DNA of 64,000 nt, from NCBI RefSeq assembly GCF_025947145.1, contig NZ_CP109999.1, positions 2,852,001 to 2,916,000 on the forward strand, given 5' to 3'. Of this stretch, positions 1 to 10,755 are shown piece by piece. The notes under the pieces are model-generated. The model saw only the letters and a program-made list of their open reading frames with translations. It was not told where the DNA came from and did not search any database. The DNA comes from Flavobacterium sp. N1994. Its GTDB lineage: Bacteria > Bacteroidota > Bacteroidia > Flavobacteriales > Flavobacteriaceae. The translations under genes and the position numbers were made by a program. Position 1 is the stretch's first letter; each line of letters starts with the position of its first letter.

Positions 1-1480
1 TATTTCTTTGAAAATAAGGATTGTCCCAATACGCTGGAGTTAAATCAGTTGGACTTTTAATATTCCAAGTTACGTTTTGTCCGCCAGAAGCATTGTAAAC
101 TTGTTCTAATTCTTTTATATCAACGTTTACTGGCCACCATTGACGGAAATTTGAAAGGATGTTATCATTATATCCAGTTGAATTTCTTCCGATGGTGTTT
201 TGAGTAACATAACTTGCAAAAACAGAAGCAGTTAATTTTTCATTAAATTTATGAGTAAACTTAGCGCTAAAATTATTTTTCTTTAACTCACTATTTGGCA
301 TTAAACCAGTTTGATTTAAGTTAGAAAAATTAATTAAGAAACTTGATTTATCATCAGCATCTTCAATAGAAATAGAATTGTTTAAAGATACTGGAGTTTC
401 AAAAAACGTTATAGGTCCATTTGCAGCTGCTTTCCAAGGAGTCTTTTGTCCAAAATTTGGAGAATATGGAGTGAATGCATTCCATTGGTACACTAGGCTG
501 TTATCAAATGGAGCTCCAAAAGAAGCATCTTCGTATGTTGGAACAATATTATCTATTATACCATCACCATTTATGTCAGACTGATCAAAATAGCCATCGC
601 CGCTTGGGCCATAGTACAATCCATATCCTTCACCGTATTTAGTTTGGTAATTAACGAAAGTGCTTTTATCAATACTACCGAAAATAGCTTCGCTAGATAC
701 AGTTACACCAATACCTTTTTTTCCAGATTTTCCTTTTTTAGTTGTAATCATTAAAACACCGTTACCAGCTTGATACCCATATAGAGCACTTGCAGCTGGT
801 CCTTTTAATACGTTTACAGATTCAACGTCATCTGGATTAATGTCGGATGCAGTACTTCCATAATCAAATGTAGTCCCTCTACCGTTTCTTTGTTGTGTAG
901 AATTGGTGTTTGCATTGTTAATTGGAACCCCATCAATTACTATAAGCATTTGATTTCCACCAGTTAAATTTCTAACACCTCTACCAACCACGTCAGTAGA
1001 ACCCCCGAAGTTATTGTTTCTTCTAACTTGTACACCAGCAACTTTTCCGGATAAATCATTTAAAATGTTTCCTCCTGTGCCACCTGCGTTTAAATCTCTT
1101 CCTTTAACTTCTTGTGTGGCATAACCAAGAGATTTTTTCTCTCTTTTAACACCTAATGCCGTCACGACAACTCCTTCAAGTTCAACAGCGTCATCTTTCA
1201 TTTTTACATTAATTGATGAAGATGATGCAGTAACTTCTTGAGATTTCATCCCTATGAAATTAAAAATCAATGTTTGGGATGATGTCGCCTTGATGGAGTA
1301 TTTACCATCCATATCGGTTTGTGTGCCAGACTTAGTTCCTTTTACAAGAACGTTTACTCCGGGAATGGGTAATCCGCCGTTATCAGTAACAACACCAGTA
1401 ACTACCCTGTCCTGTGCAAAAGAGATTTGCACTAATAACGCTATGAATAACGTTAAGAATCCATTTAACTTTGTTTTCAT
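1..1480 (-). CDS. SusC/RagA family TonB-linked outer-membrane receptor (partial, N-terminal part)
   Basis: The gene runs off the left edge, so only the first 493 residues are visible. It imports an oligosaccharide or other polymer fragment across the outer membrane with TonB energy, normally with a SusD lipoprotein. Seen here: a signal peptide ending at FAQ (about residue 23), a carboxypeptidase-like regulatory (CarbopepD_reg) domain with VTGVVTDNGGLPIPGVNV near residues 27-45, a TonB-box-like VVVTALG segment, and a plug domain with LSGKVAGVQV, VIDGVPI and VLKGPAASALYG. The start is the ATG at 1478-1480, just before the signal peptide. It lies 97 bp downstream of an Omp85-like gene on the same strand. 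The substrate cannot be told, and the expected susD would lie outside the window. Confidence 0.93.
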   Translation of the reverse strand, partial: MKTKLNGFLTLFIALLVQISFAQDRVVTGVVTDNGGLPIPGVNVLVKGTKSGTQTDMDGKYSIKATSSQTLIFNFIGMKSQEVTASSSSINVKMKDDAVELEGVVVTALGVKREKKSLGYATQEVKGRDLNAGGTGGNILNDLSGKVAGVQVRRNNNFGGSTDVVGRGVRNLTGGNQMLIVIDGVPINNANTNSTQQRNGRGTTFDYGSTASDINPDDVESVNVLKGPAASALYGYQAGNGVLMITTKKGKSGKKGIGVTVSSEAIFGSIDKSTFVNYQTKYGEGYGLYYGPSGDGYFDQSDINGDGIIDNIVPTYEDASFGAPFDNSLVYQWNAFTPYSPNFGQKTPWKAAANGPITFFETPVSLNNSISIEDADDKSSFLINFSNLNQTGLMPNSELKKNNFSAKFTHKFNEKLTASVFASYVTQNTIGRNSTGYNDNILSNFRQWWPVNVDIKELEQVYNASGGQNVTWNIKSPTDLTPAYWDNPYFQRN

Positions 1481-1577
1481 TATTTATTTGGTTATAATTA
1501 GTCATCCAAAATTCTTAAAAAAATCTTAATAATCCTAATGAAAAGTTAAATCAATGTGTTAAAATTTGTATTTTTTT

Positions 1578-3245
1578 TTAAAAATTAGCTTTAAAACTAA
1601 TATGAACTATTGAATTGGACAATTTTATGGCTTGATCCTTTGTGCTTCCATTAGCATAGACTAAGTTAAATAGCCCGTTTTTAGATAATAAACCAAAGCC
1701 AAAACCTAAACCGAGTAAGTTTTCTTTACTATTTGAAGTGTTGTCTTGCAAGCTTGCGAAATCAATAATGGTGTGTATGTATATGTTCGGTGCTAAAACA
1801 TACCTGTATTCTGTTAGAATAGAATTAAAAGTATTAGCTTGAAGGCTATTTTCGCTAAATCCTCGAATAGAGTTGATGCCACCAAATCGTTGCAATTCAT
1901 TAATAATATAATTACCACTTTGAAGATAAAAATTTTGTGATTTAATATTGATGATGTTTTTTGGATTGAGATATAAATTATGATTTAAATTTAAACGAAT
2001 AAAAAACTGATTGTCTGAAATCAGCTTCGAATCTCTTTTTCCCGTTCCGATTTTTAAGTTAAAATTTGTTTTTTCTGGAAAGAGAAAATCATCATTTTTA
2101 AAATCTAAAAACTCTAAAGCTGACGTTAAATAGGAGTTGTTAAAATCGCTAAGAGTACTAGTATTGGCATTTTTAATATCACTAGACTCAGTGGACTGAT
2201 ATCCTAGATATAATCTAGTGTTGTAATTAAAATAATAGCCTAAATCGAGGGACGTTTTAGTGTTTTGAAAAGTGCTGTCTTGTTTGAAGATGTTCAGTTC
2301 TGCTTTTAAGCCTATTGGGCTTTTAAAAAGATAAGGTAATTCTACTCCAAGGTTGAAAGTTTTTTGATCTTTTCCATCGCTTTTCCAATACAAGGCAAAT
2401 TTCTCCCCAGAATTCAAAATGTTATTCAATACCAAATCTAAATAACCATTAAAAACGATTTTTTTGTTTTCGTCATTGCTAAAACCGATATAACCGTCAA
2501 AAGTATTGGGTTTTGTTTTTTCTAAATAGACATAAATCTTTGTGGAATCCTTGGTAAACAATATTTCAGGATACTTGCTTTGTTTCACAAAACGGAACTT
2601 TTCAAAATCATTATAAATCTTGTCTAGGTTTTTTTGATTAAAAACTTTGTTACGATACAATCGAAGGATATTTTTCTTGTGTCCCTCTGGAAATTTATTA
2701 TAACCATTAATAACAATATCATTTACTTGCCTCTTAATTTCTTTTGTGATAGATAAGTCAGCTGTGATAAGATTGCTTTTCTTTTGAATATTATTCAGTT
2801 TTACTTTTGCCATAGAAAAACCATTGTTTTCCAATTTTTTTACTGTTGTGTTTAAAAAGCCTTCAATTTCATCATAATGCAGAGTGAGAGAGTCGTTTTT
2901 TATTTGATAAGTTTCGGGAATATTATCTTTCAAATTTATACCTATATATATGCGTGCATAATTTATTTTTTTTCCAAGCATATATTTAAAGCAAAAAGTA
3001 GAATCATTTAGTTTAAAATTTTCTTGGAGCTGACTTTCTAAATATCCAATTCTGTTTAGTTTTTCATAAAATAAATTATTTTCATCAACAATTGATTTCG
3101 CATTTTGATGGTTCGTTACATAGCTGATGCTGTCTACCAACTTAGTTTCTTTTTCATTTTGACCAATAATTTTTAGATAAAATTGTTGTGCAGAAATAGT
3201 TCCGCTAATAGTAATTAAGAAAAAAAAGAGAAAAATCTTTTTCAA
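1578..3245 (-). CDS. Omp85/BamA-like outer-membrane protein
   Basis: A 555-residue protein with a signal peptide (cleavage near ISAQQ, residue 20), an N-terminal part that looks like one or two POTRA-type domains, and a C-terminal half rich in alternating beta-strand residues ending in Phe, as outer-membrane barrels do. The segment GGINSIRGF near residue 450 matches the conserved RGF motif of the Omp85 superfamily, whose loop points into the barrel. It is shorter than the about 800-residue BamA with five POTRA domains, so a TamA-like or surface-antigen member is more likely than the main assembly factor. It is divergent from rpsL. The exact role is unknown. Confidence 0.8.
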   Translation of the reverse strand: MKKIFLFFFLITISGTISAQQFYLKIIGQNEKETKLVDSISYVTNHQNAKSIVDENNLFYEKLNRIGYLESQLQENFKLNDSTFCFKYMLGKKINYARIYIGINLKDNIPETYQIKNDSLTLHYDEIEGFLNTTVKKLENNGFSMAKVKLNNIQKKSNLITADLSITKEIKRQVNDIVINGYNKFPEGHKKNILRLYRNKVFNQKNLDKIYNDFEKFRFVKQSKYPEILFTKDSTKIYVYLEKTKPNTFDGYIGFSNDENKKIVFNGYLDLVLNNILNSGEKFALYWKSDGKDQKTFNLGVELPYLFKSPIGLKAELNIFKQDSTFQNTKTSLDLGYYFNYNTRLYLGYQSTESSDIKNANTSTLSDFNNSYLTSALEFLDFKNDDFLFPEKTNFNLKIGTGKRDSKLISDNQFFIRLNLNHNLYLNPKNIINIKSQNFYLQSGNYIINELQRFGGINSIRGFSENSLQANTFNSILTEYRYVLAPNIYIHTIIDFASLQDNTSNSKENLLGLGFGFGLLSKNGLFNLVYANGSTKDQAIKLSNSIVHISFKANF

Positions 3246-3342
3246 GAGGTCTAAAGTTTGGATAAAAATAACGCAAAAAATCTGTTTTTATTGTTGTTCG
3301 TCGAATCTAAAAAGAATTTGTTTGAAAATTAATTAATTACGA

Positions 3343-3373
3343 TTTGTTTCATTCAAAATAATTACTACATTTG
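3343..3373 (+). promoter_or_regulatory. Promoter of the str-S10-spc-alpha ribosomal operon
   Basis: A textbook Bacteroidota sigma-A promoter. TTTG at 3343-3346 is the -33 element and TACATTTG at 3366-3373 is an exact TAnnTTTG -7 element, with a 19-bp spacer. It lies about 54 bp before the rpsL start, leaving an A-rich leader without a Shine-Dalgarno sequence. No comparably good promoter was found inside the following 17 kb, so it may drive much of the cluster. Confidence 0.85.
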
Positions 3374-3426
3374 CAACCCCTAAAAAAGCGGGAATTTAAT
3401 AAATAAAGAAAAATTAGTATTTAATT

Positions 3427-3810
3427 ATGCCAACAATTCAACAATTAGTAAGAACAGGAAGAACTCAGATCACTAAGAAGAGTAAATCGGTTGCTTTAGA
3501 TTCTTGTCCTCAAAGAAGAGGTGTTTGTACGCGTGTTTACACTACTACTCCAAAAAAACCAAACTCTGCAATGCGTAAAGTTGCACGTGTACGTTTGACA
3601 AATGGAAATGAGGTAAATGCATACATCCCAGGAGAAGGTCACAATCTACAAGAGCACTCGATAGTATTAGTGAGAGGCGGAAGGGTAAAAGATTTACCAG
3701 GAGTTAGATATCACATTGTGCGTGGTGCGCTTGATACATCAGGTGTAGCAGGAAGAACACAAAGAAGATCTAAGTACGGTGCTAAACGCCCAAAAGAAGC
3801 AAAAAAGTAA
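3427..3810 (+). CDS. rpsL: 30S ribosomal protein S12
   Basis: S12 sits at the decoding centre and controls accuracy. The 127 residues carry the hallmark [19 protein letters not shown] segment. Lys43 and Lys88, the usual sites of streptomycin-resistance substitutions, are both unaltered, so this allele should be streptomycin-sensitive. Asp89, the residue methylthiolated by RimO in other bacteria, is present. It is the first gene of the long ribosomal operon, 24 bp before rpsG. Confidence 0.99.
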
Positions 3811-3834
3811 TTTAAAAACTTTTAAAGTAAAGAC

Positions 3835-4311
3835 ATGAGAAAAAGAGCGGCAAAGAAAAGACCACTTTTACCAGATCCAAAATTTAACGATCAGTTAGTA
3901 ACGCGTTTCGTGAATAACTTGATGTGGGATGGTAAGAAATCAACAGCTTTCAAAGTATTCTATGATGCAATGGAAATCGTAGAAACAAAAAAGAATAATG
4001 ATGAAAAATCATCATTAGAAGTTTGGAAAGATGCTTTAACAAACGTTATGCCTCACGTAGAAGTACGTAGTCGTAGAGTGGGTGGAGCTACATTCCAAAT
4101 TCCAATGCAAATCAGACCAGATAGAAAAATCTCTATGGCTATGAAGTGGATGATACTTTATGCTAGAAGAAGAAATGAAAAATCTATGGCTGGTAAATTA
4201 GCTTCAGAAATCTTAGCTGCGGCTAAAGAAGAAGGTGCTGCTGTTAAAAAGAGAATGGATACTCACAAAATGGCAGAAGCAAACAAAGCATTCTCTCACT
4301 TCAGATTTTAA
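3835..4311 (+). CDS. rpsG: 30S ribosomal protein S7
   Basis: S7 is a primary 16S rRNA binder that nucleates the head of the 30S subunit and contacts E-site tRNA. The 158-residue protein starts [15 protein letters not shown] and contains the basic beta-hairpin [17 protein letters not shown] (about residues 75-91) and the RRRNEKSM helix (111-118). Length is normal for the family. It follows rpsL and precedes fusA by only 10 bp, the classic str order. Confidence 0.99.
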   Translation: MRKRAAKKRPLLPDPKFNDQLVTRFVNNLMWDGKKSTAFKVFYDAMEIVETKKNNDEKSSLEVWKDALTNVMPHVEVRSRRVGGATFQIPMQIRPDRKISMAMKWMILYARRRNEKSMAGKLASEILAAAKEEGAAVKKRMDTHKMAEANKAFSHFRF

Positions 4312-4321
4312 TATTTAAGAA

Positions 4322-6478
4322 ATGGCTAGAGATCTAAAATTTACAAGAAATATCGGAATTGCTGCTCACATTGATGCTGGTAAAACAACAACAACGGAGC
4401 GTATATTATTCTATACTGGAAAATCACACAAAATTGGTGAAGTACACGATGGTGCTGCAACAATGGACTGGATGGCACAAGAGCAAGAAAGAGGTATTAC
4501 CATTACTTCTGCAGCTACTACTTGTGAATGGAGTTTCCCAACTGAGCAAGGTAAACCATTACCAACTTCTCATGATTATCACTTTAACATTATTGATACC
4601 CCAGGACACGTTGACTTTACTGTAGAGGTAAACCGTTCGTTACGTGTATTGGATGGTTTAGTTTTCTTATTTAGTGCTGTTGACGGTGTTGAGCCACAAT
4701 CAGAAACTAACTGGAGACTTGCAGATCAATATAGAGTTCCACGTATGGGATTCGTAAACAAAATGGACCGTCAAGGTTCTAACTTCTTAATGGTATGTCA
4801 ACAAGTTAGAGATATGTTAAAATCTAACGCGGTGGCTATTACTTTACCAATTGGTGAAGAAAATGACTTTAAAGGAGTAGTTGATTTAGTAAAAAACCAA
4901 GCTATCGTATGGCATGATGCAACTCAAGGGGCAACTTTTGATATTGTTGACATTCCTGCGGATATGTTAGCTGAAGTAAAAGAATACAGAGATATCCTTA
5001 TTGAAGCAGTTGCAGATTATGATGAGAACTTGCTTGATAAATACATGGAAGATCCAGATTCAATTACCGAAGACGAAATCAACACAGCGTTAAGAGCTGC
5101 TACTATTGATATGGCTATCATTCCTATGATTGCTGGTTCATCATTCAAAAACAAAGGTGTTCAATTTATGTTGGATGCTGTATGTAAATATTTACCATCT
5201 CCTTTAGATAAAGAAGGTATTGAAGGAATTCACCCTGATGATGCTGATTTATTAGAAGAAGATCAAACTAAAATCTTACGTCGTCCTGATGTAAAAGAGC
5301 CGTTCGCTGCTTTAGCATTTAAAATTGCTACTGACCCTTATGTTGGTCGTTTAGCTTTCTTCCGTGCTTATTCAGGTCGTTTAGATGCTGGTTCATATAT
5401 CTTGAACACTCGTTCAGGAAATAAAGAAAGAATTTCGCGTATCTACCAAATGCACGCAAACAAACAAAACCCAATCGATTATATTGAAGCAGGAGATATT
5501 GGAGCAGCAGTTGGATTTAAAGATATCAAGACCGGAGATACGATGTGTGATGAAAAACACCCAATCATTCTTGAGTCAATGAAATTCCCTGCGCCAGTAA
5601 TTGGTATCGCTATTGAACCAAAAACTAAAGCAGACGTAGATAAAATGGGTATGGCTTTGGCAAAATTGGCTGAAGAAGATCCAACGTTTACTGTAAGAAC
5701 AGATGAAGCTTCTGGTCAAACGATTATTTCAGGTATGGGTGAGTTACACTTAGACATTCTTGTAGATCGTATGAAACGTGAATTCAAAGTTGAGGTGAAC
5801 CAAGGGGAGCCACAAGTAGAGTACAAAGAAGCGTTTACCAAAACAGCACAACACAGAGAAGTTTACAAAAAACAATCTGGAGGTCGTGGTAAATTTGGAG
5901 ATATTGTATTTAGATTAGAGCCTGCTGACTTAGTTGACGGTAAAGCACCAATCGGATTACAGTTTGTTAACGAAGTAAAAGGTGGTAACGTTCCTAAAGA
6001 ATACATCCCATCTGTAGAAAAAGGTTTCCGTGAAGCTATGAAAACTGGTCCTTTAGCAGGTTACCAAGTAGATAGTTTAAAAGTAACATTATTGGATGGA
6101 TCTTTCCACCCTGTAGATTCTGATGCGCTTTCTTTTGAGTTAGCTGCGAGAATGGGGTATAGAGAAGTAGCTAAAGCTGCTGGTGCCATTATTTTGGAGC
6201 CAATCATGAAAATGGAGGTTATTACACCTGAAGAAAACATGGGAGATATCGTTGGTGATATCAACCGTCGTAGAGGTCAAGTGAATGACATGGGAGACAG
6301 AAATGGAGCTAAAACTATCAAAGCAGATGTTCCGTTATCAGAAATGTTTGGTTATGTAACTACATTGAGAACACTTTCATCAGGTAGAGCAACTTCTACT
6401 ATGGAATTTTCTCACTATGCAGAAACACCTTCTAATATCTCTGAAGCAGTTATCAAAAAAGCAAAAGGAAACGCATAA
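4322..6478 (+). CDS. fusA: Elongation factor G
   Basis: EF-G hydrolyses GTP to drive translocation and, with RRF, ribosome recycling. The 718-residue protein has all GTPase motifs: G1 AHIDAGKTT (residues 15-23), G3 DTPGH (92-96), G4 NKMD (146-149) and a G5 GSSF segment. Domains II-V follow, including [10 protein letters not shown] in domain III and the C-terminal [13 protein letters not shown] region. Unlike in Escherichia coli, tuf does not follow it; rpsJ is next, 11 bp away. No fusidic acid resistance claim is made. Confidence 0.99.
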   Translation: MARDLKFTRNIGIAAHIDAGKTTTTERILFYTGKSHKIGEVHDGAATMDWMAQEQERGITITSAATTCEWSFPTEQGKPLPTSHDYHFNIIDTPGHVDFTVEVNRSLRVLDGLVFLFSAVDGVEPQSETNWRLADQYRVPRMGFVNKMDRQGSNFLMVCQQVRDMLKSNAVAITLPIGEENDFKGVVDLVKNQAIVWHDATQGATFDIVDIPADMLAEVKEYRDILIEAVADYDENLLDKYMEDPDSITEDEINTALRAATIDMAIIPMIAGSSFKNKGVQFMLDAVCKYLPSPLDKEGIEGIHPDDADLLEEDQTKILRRPDVKEPFAALAFKIATDPYVGRLAFFRAYSGRLDAGSYILNTRSGNKERISRIYQMHANKQNPIDYIEAGDIGAAVGFKDIKTGDTMCDEKHPIILESMKFPAPVIGIAIEPKTKADVDKMGMALAKLAEEDPTFTVRTDEASGQTIISGMGELHLDILVDRMKREFKVEVNQGEPQVEYKEAFTKTAQHREVYKKQSGGRGKFGDIVFRLEPADLVDGKAPIGLQFVNEVKGGNVPKEYIPSVEKGFREAMKTGPLAGYQVDSLKVTLLDGSFHPVDSDALSFELAARMGYREVAKAAGAIILEPIMKMEVITPEENMGDIVGDINRRRGQVNDMGDRNGAKTIKADVPLSEMFGYVTTLRTLSSGRATSTMEFSHYAETPSNISEAVIKKAKGNA

Positions 6479-6489
6479 TTTTTATCAAG

Positions 6490-6795
6490 ATGAGTCAAAA
6501 AATTAGAATAAAATTGAAATCTTACGATCACATGTTGGTAGATAAATCTGCTGAAAAGATTGTAAAAACTGTAAAAAGTACAGGTGCAGTAGTAATAGGT
6601 CCTATTCCGTTACCTACGCACAAAAAAATATTTACTGTATTACGTTCTCCACACGTTAACAAAAAAGCGAGAGAGCAGTTTGAGGTAAGTTCATACAAAA
6701 GATTACTAGATATCTATAGTTCTTCTTCGAAAACTATTGATGCTTTAATGAAACTTGAATTGCCAAGTGGTGTTGAAGTAGAAATCAAAGTATAA
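6490..6795 (+). CDS. rpsJ: 30S ribosomal protein S10
   Basis: S10 belongs to the 30S head and, as NusE, to transcription antitermination complexes. The 101 residues match the full family length, with [15 protein letters not shown] at the N-terminus and the loop [23 protein letters not shown] in the middle. In this genome it closes the str segment; a 99-bp gap with a strong inverted repeat separates it from rplC, so it can be regulated apart from the genes that follow. Confidence 0.99.
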   Translation: MSQKIRIKLKSYDHMLVDKSAEKIVKTVKSTGAVVIGPIPLPTHKKIFTVLRSPHVNKKAREQFEVSSYKRLLDIYSSSSKTIDALMKLELPSGVEVEIKV

Positions 6796-6810
6796 GTAAA
6801 CCATTATCTG

Positions 6811-6850
6811 AAATGAGTATCAGAAGTAGTTTTATTTCTGATACTTATTT
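6811..6850 (+). promoter_or_regulatory. Stem-loop between rpsJ and rplC (possible S10-operon leader or attenuator)
   Basis: Arms at 6811-6825 (AAATGAGTATCAGAA) and 6836-6850 form a 15-bp stem with a single G-U pair and a 10-nt loop. No U-tract follows, so it does not look like a simple intrinsic terminator. It fills most of the only sizeable gap before rplC-rplD, the position where L4 controls the S10 operon in enterobacteria. A regulatory role is inferred. Confidence 0.55.
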
Positions 6851-6894
6851 CTTTATAAAAAAAGTAAACAAGTAATAATTAATAATTAATATTT

Positions 6895-7512
6895 ATGTCT
6901 GGGTTAATTGGAAAGAAAATCGGCATGACAAGCATTTTCGATGAGAACGGGAAGAACATTCCTTGTACTGTAATCGAAGCTGGGCCTTGTGTCGTTACCC
7001 AAGTCAGAACCAATGAGGTTGACGGGTATTCAGCTCTTCAACTTGGTTTCGATGACAAAGGCGAAAAACACGCTACTAAAGCTGACTTAGGTCACTTTAA
7101 AAAAGCGGGTACTTCTGCTAAGAAAAAAGTCGTTGAATTCCAAGGGTTTGAAGAAAATTACAAATTAGGTGATAACATCACTGTGGAAGTATTCAGCGAA
7201 GGAGAATTTGTTGATGTGCAAGGTGTTTCAAAAGGAAAAGGTTTCCAAGGGGTTGTAAAACGTCACGGTTTTGGTGGGGTTGGACAAGCTACCCACGGTC
7301 AACATAACCGTTTGAGAGCGCCAGGTTCTGTAGGAGCATCTTCTTATCCATCACGTGTATTCAAAGGAATGCGTATGGCAGGAAGAATGGGTGGTGATAA
7401 TGTAAAAGTACAAAATCTTAGAGTTTTAAAAGTAGTGGCTGAAAAGAACCTACTTGTTATCAAAGGATGTGTTCCTGGATGTAAAAACTCTTACGTAATC
7501 ATTCAGAAGTAA
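6895..7512 (+). CDS. rplC: 50S ribosomal protein L3
   Basis: L3 is an early-assembly 23S rRNA binder whose long loop reaches towards the peptidyl transferase centre. The 205 residues start [15 protein letters not shown] and contain the loop [19 protein letters not shown] and the [18 protein letters not shown] segment typical of the family. The stop codon overlaps the rplD start by one base (TAATG), suggesting translational coupling. It is the first gene after the rpsJ-rplC stem-loop. Confidence 0.99.
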   Translation: MSGLIGKKIGMTSIFDENGKNIPCTVIEAGPCVVTQVRTNEVDGYSALQLGFDDKGEKHATKADLGHFKKAGTSAKKKVVEFQGFEENYKLGDNITVEVFSEGEFVDVQGVSKGKGFQGVVKRHGFGGVGQATHGQHNRLRAPGSVGASSYPSRVFKGMRMAGRMGGDNVKVQNLRVLKVVAEKNLLVIKGCVPGCKNSYVIIQK

Positions 7513-8141
7513 TGGAAGTAAAAGTAATCGATATCAACGGAAAAGATACTGGAAGAAAAGTGCAACTTTCTGATTCAGTATTCGGCATTGAGCCAAATAA
7601 TCACGCAGTATATCTTGATGTTAAGCAATACTTAGCTAATCAAAGACAAGGAACGCACAAAGCTAAAGAAAGAGCTGAAGTAGCGGGAAGTACTCGTAAG
7701 ATTAAAAAACAAAAAGGTACAGGTACTGCACGTGCAGGATCTAAAAAGAGTCCATTGTTCAAAGGTGGAGGAACAGTTTTCGGTCCAAGACCAAGAAGCT
7801 ATTCTTTCAAATTGAACAAAACGGTAAAAAGATTAGCTCGTAAATCAGCTTTCTCTTTAAAAGTTAAAGAATCAAATTTATTAGTTGTTGAAGACTTTAA
7901 TTTTGAAACACCAAACACTAAAAATTTCATCAATGTTTTGAAAGCTTTAGGGTTAGAAAACAAAAAATCTTTGTTTGTGTTGGGTGATTCAAATAAAAAT
8001 GTATATTTGTCCTCACGCAATTTAAAGGCGTCTAGCGTTGTAACTAATTCAGAGTTAAGCACTTACGAAATTTTAAATGCTAATAATTTAGTTCTTTTAG
8101 AGGGTTCTTTAGAAGGAATTGAAGAAAATTTAAGCAAATAA
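7512..8141 (+). CDS. rplD: 50S ribosomal protein L4
   Basis: L4 binds 23S rRNA domain I, and its extended loop lines the exit tunnel. The 209-residue protein has the loop [27 protein letters not shown] (written here by its ends, about residues 65-91), the region where macrolide-resistance changes occur in other species. In enterobacteria L4 is the autogenous repressor of this operon; whether that holds here is unknown. The start codon overlaps the rplC stop. Confidence 0.98.
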   Translation: MEVKVIDINGKDTGRKVQLSDSVFGIEPNNHAVYLDVKQYLANQRQGTHKAKERAEVAGSTRKIKKQKGTGTARAGSKKSPLFKGGGTVFGPRPRSYSFKLNKTVKRLARKSAFSLKVKESNLLVVEDFNFETPNTKNFINVLKALGLENKKSLFVLGDSNKNVYLSSRNLKASSVVTNSELSTYEILNANNLVLLEGSLEGIEENLSK

Positions 8142-8147
8142 TAGACC

Positions 8148-8438
8148 ATGAGTATCATAATTAAGCCTATCATAACTGAAAAAATCACCAAAGAAGGTGA
8201 GGTTTTCAATCGTTTTGGTTTTGTTGTTGACAAAAAAGCAAACAAAGTTCAGATTAAGAAAGCTGTAGAAGCTGCTTACGGAATTTCAGTTGTTACTGTT
8301 AACACGATGAACTATAGAGCTGATAGAACTACTAAGTATACAAAAAGTGGTTTAATCAGTGGAAAAACGAATAGCTACAAGAAAGCTATCGTTCAAGTTA
8401 AAGAGGGAGAAACAATAGATTTTTACAATAATATCTAA
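8148..8438 (+). CDS. rplW: 50S ribosomal protein L23
   Basis: L23 lies at the tunnel exit and docks trigger factor and the signal recognition particle. The 96 residues begin MSIIIKPIITEKITKEGE, the family signature, and contain VDKKANKVQIKKAVEAAYG. The loop that projects into the tunnel in some bacteria is short here. It is six bases after rplD and six before rplB, in the standard S10 order. Confidence 0.98.
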   Translation: MSIIIKPIITEKITKEGEVFNRFGFVVDKKANKVQIKKAVEAAYGISVVTVNTMNYRADRTTKYTKSGLISGKTNSYKKAIVQVKEGETIDFYNNI

Positions 8439-8444
8439 TAGAAA

Positions 8445-9269
8445 ATGTCAGTTAGAAAATTAAAACCTATTACCCCGGGTCAGCGTTTTAGAGTTGTGAA
8501 TGGTTTTGACGCCATCACGACTGATAAGCCGGAGCGCTCTTTGTTAGCACCGATAAAAAACTCAGGAGGTAGAAATAGTCAAGGAAAAATGACCATGCGT
8601 TATACAGGCGGTGGTCACAAACAAAGGTATCGTATGATTGATTTCAAAAGAACTAAAGTTGGTATTCCAGCTACAGTGAAATCAATTGAATATGATCCAA
8701 ACAGAACAGCTTTTATCGCATTATTGTGGTATGTAGATGGTGAGAAAACATATATTGTTGCTCAAAACGGATTGCAAGTAGGTCAGACTGTAGTGTCTGG
8801 AGAAGGTGCAGCTCCTGAAATTGGAAATACTTTGCCTTTGAGCAAAATTCCATTAGGAACTGTTATTTCTTGTATCGAATTGCGTCCTGGACAAGGAGCT
8901 GTTATTGCTCGTTCTGCTGGAACATTTGCTCAATTAATGGCAAGAGACGGAAAATATGCTACAATTAAAATGCCTTCAGGTGAAACAAGATTAATCTTGT
9001 TGACTTGTTCAGCAACTATTGGGGCGGTTTCTAACTCTGACCACCAATTGATCGTTTCTGGTAAAGCAGGTAGAACAAGATGGTTAGGAAGAAGACCAAG
9101 AACAAGACCAGTAGCTATGAACCCTGTCGATCACCCAATGGGTGGTGGTGAAGGACGTTCTTCTGGAGGTCATCCACGTTCTAGAAAAGGACTTCCTGCT
9201 AAAGGGTATAGAACTCGTTCTAAAGTGAACCCGAGTAATAAGTATATTGTTGAACGCAGAAAGAAATAA
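8445..9269 (+). CDS. rplB: 50S ribosomal protein L2
   Basis: L2 is needed for subunit joining and peptidyl transferase activity. The 274 residues include the OB-fold region, the SH3-like region, and the conserved C-terminal [14 protein letters not shown] motif near residues 222-235. The second histidine found in the E. coli version (HPHGGGEGR) is Met here; I take this as a lineage variant. It precedes rpsS by 10 bp. Confidence 0.99.
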   Translation: MSVRKLKPITPGQRFRVVNGFDAITTDKPERSLLAPIKNSGGRNSQGKMTMRYTGGGHKQRYRMIDFKRTKVGIPATVKSIEYDPNRTAFIALLWYVDGEKTYIVAQNGLQVGQTVVSGEGAAPEIGNTLPLSKIPLGTVISCIELRPGQGAVIARSAGTFAQLMARDGKYATIKMPSGETRLILLTCSATIGAVSNSDHQLIVSGKAGRTRWLGRRPRTRPVAMNPVDHPMGGGEGRSSGGHPRSRKGLPAKGYRTRSKVNPSNKYIVERRKK

Positions 9270-9279
9270 TTAGATAGAC

Positions 9280-9558
9280 ATGGCACGTTCATTAAAAAAA
9301 GGACCTTTTGTACACTATAAATTAGATAAAAAAGTTCAAGAAAATATTGCTGGTGGAAATAAAGGTGTGGTTAAGACTTGGTCTAGAGCATCTATGATTA
9401 CTCCAGATTTTGTTGGGCAAACAATCGCAGTACACAATGGTCGTCAATTTGTTCCGGTTTATGTAACTGAGAACATGGTAGGACACAAATTAGGAGAGTT
9501 TTCACCAACTAGATCTTTTAGAGGTCACGCTGGAGCAAAAAATAAAGGTAAAAAATAA
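9280..9558 (+). CDS. rpsS: 30S ribosomal protein S19
   Basis: S19 forms a complex with S13 in the 30S head near the A-site tRNA. The 92-residue protein begins [15 protein letters not shown] and has the family motifs [20 protein letters not shown]-like [14 protein letters not shown], and [15 protein letters not shown]. Normal length; six bases before rplV. Confidence 0.99.
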   Translation: MARSLKKGPFVHYKLDKKVQENIAGGNKGVVKTWSRASMITPDFVGQTIAVHNGRQFVPVYVTENMVGHKLGEFSPTRSFRGHAGAKNKGKK

Positions 9559-9564
9559 GAAGCA

Positions 9565-9975
9565 ATGGGAGTTCGTAAAAGAGAAACAGCAGATGCGAGA
9601 AAAGAGGCTAATAAGTCTATTGCTTTCGCGAAATTGAATAACTGCCCTACTTCACCTAGAAAAATGCGCTTAGTAGCAGACTTGGTAAGAGGTCAGAAAG
9701 TGGAAAGAGCTTTAAATATATTAAGATTTAGCTCAAAAGAAGCTTCAAGAAAATTAGAGAAACTATTATTATCTGCTATCAATAACTGGGAGCAAAAAAA
9801 TAGTGAAGGTAATGTATCAGAAGCAGGCTTATTTGTAAAAACAATCACTGTAGATGGTGGAATGATGTTGAAAAGACTTCGTCCAGCTCCACAAGGAAGA
9901 GCACACAGAATTAGAAAACGTTCTAATCACGTTACTATCGTATTAGGACAATTAGATAACACACAAGCAAATTAA
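9565..9975 (+). CDS. rplV: 50S ribosomal protein L22
   Basis: L22 lines the exit tunnel with a long beta-hairpin. The 136 residues include [17 protein letters not shown] (about 28-44), the helix [21 protein letters not shown], and the hairpin [22 protein letters not shown] (positions about 99-120). It is longer than the 110-residue E. coli protein through an N-terminal tail [18 protein letters not shown]. It is flanked by rpsS and rpsC with six- and five-base gaps. Confidence 0.99.
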   Translation: MGVRKRETADARKEANKSIAFAKLNNCPTSPRKMRLVADLVRGQKVERALNILRFSSKEASRKLEKLLLSAINNWEQKNSEGNVSEAGLFVKTITVDGGMMLKRLRPAPQGRAHRIRKRSNHVTIVLGQLDNTQAN

Positions 9976-9980
9976 GTAAG

Positions 9981-10736
9981 ATGGGACAAAAGACAAATCC
10001 AATAGGAAACAGACTTGGTATCATCAGAGGATGGGATTCAAACTGGTATGGTGGAAATGATTACGGTGATAAAATTGCCGAAGATTATAAAATCAGAAAG
10101 TATATCCATGCTCGTTTATCAAAAGCTAGTGTATCAAAAGTAATCATCGAGAGAACTTTGAAACTTGTAACCGTTACTATCACTACTGCAAGACCAGGTA
10201 TCATTATCGGGAAAGGCGGACAAGAGGTAGACAAGTTGAAAGAAGAACTTAAGAAAGTTACTGACAAAGAGGTTCAAATTAACATCTTTGAAATTAAAAG
10301 ACCTGAGTTAGATGCTTATTTAGTTGGAACTAGTATAGCACGTCAAATCGAAAGCCGTATTTCATACAGAAGAGCTATTAAAATGGCTATCGCAGCAGCA
10401 ATGCGTATGAATGCAGAAGGTATTAAAGTTTTGATTTCTGGTCGTTTGAACGGAGCTGAAATGGCACGTTCTGAACAATTCAAAGAAGGAAGAATTCCTC
10501 TATCAACTTTCAGAGCCGATATTGATTATGCTTTGGCTGAAGCACATACTACTTATGGTAGAATGGGTATCAAAGTATGGATCATGAAAGGTGAGGTTTA
10601 CGGAAAGCGTGATTTATCTCCACTTGTTGGAATGGATAAAAAACAAGCTTCTGGCGGTAAAGGTGGAGACTCTCCAAAAGGAGATAGAAAACCTTTTAAC
10701 AAAGGTGGTAAACCAGATGCACGTAAAAGAAAGTAA
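9981..10736 (+). CDS. rpsC: 30S ribosomal protein S3
   Basis: S3 lines the mRNA entry tunnel and has helicase activity with S4 and S5. The 251 residues begin [22 protein letters not shown], and the KH domain carries the motif [16 protein letters not shown] (about residues 71-86). The C-terminal tail after about residue 215 is Gly/Lys-rich and low in complexity ([19 protein letters not shown]), a lineage extension. It is 19 bp before rplP. Confidence 0.99.
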   Translation: MGQKTNPIGNRLGIIRGWDSNWYGGNDYGDKIAEDYKIRKYIHARLSKASVSKVIIERTLKLVTVTITTARPGIIIGKGGQEVDKLKEELKKVTDKEVQINIFEIKRPELDAYLVGTSIARQIESRISYRRAIKMAIAAAMRMNAEGIKVLISGRLNGAEMARSEQFKEGRIPLSTFRADIDYALAEAHTTYGRMGIKVWIMKGEVYGKRDLSPLVGMDKKQASGGKGGDSPKGDRKPFNKGGKPDARKRK

Positions 10737-10755
10737 TTTTTTAAATTAAAGAAAA

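Noticed and set aside
1254..1529. Plus-strand frame opposite the SusC N-terminus
   Set aside because: Lies antisense to a clear receptor gene and has no homology-like features.
3427..3810. Streptomycin-resistance allele of rpsL
   Set aside because: Lys43 and Lys88 are both the sensitive-type residues.
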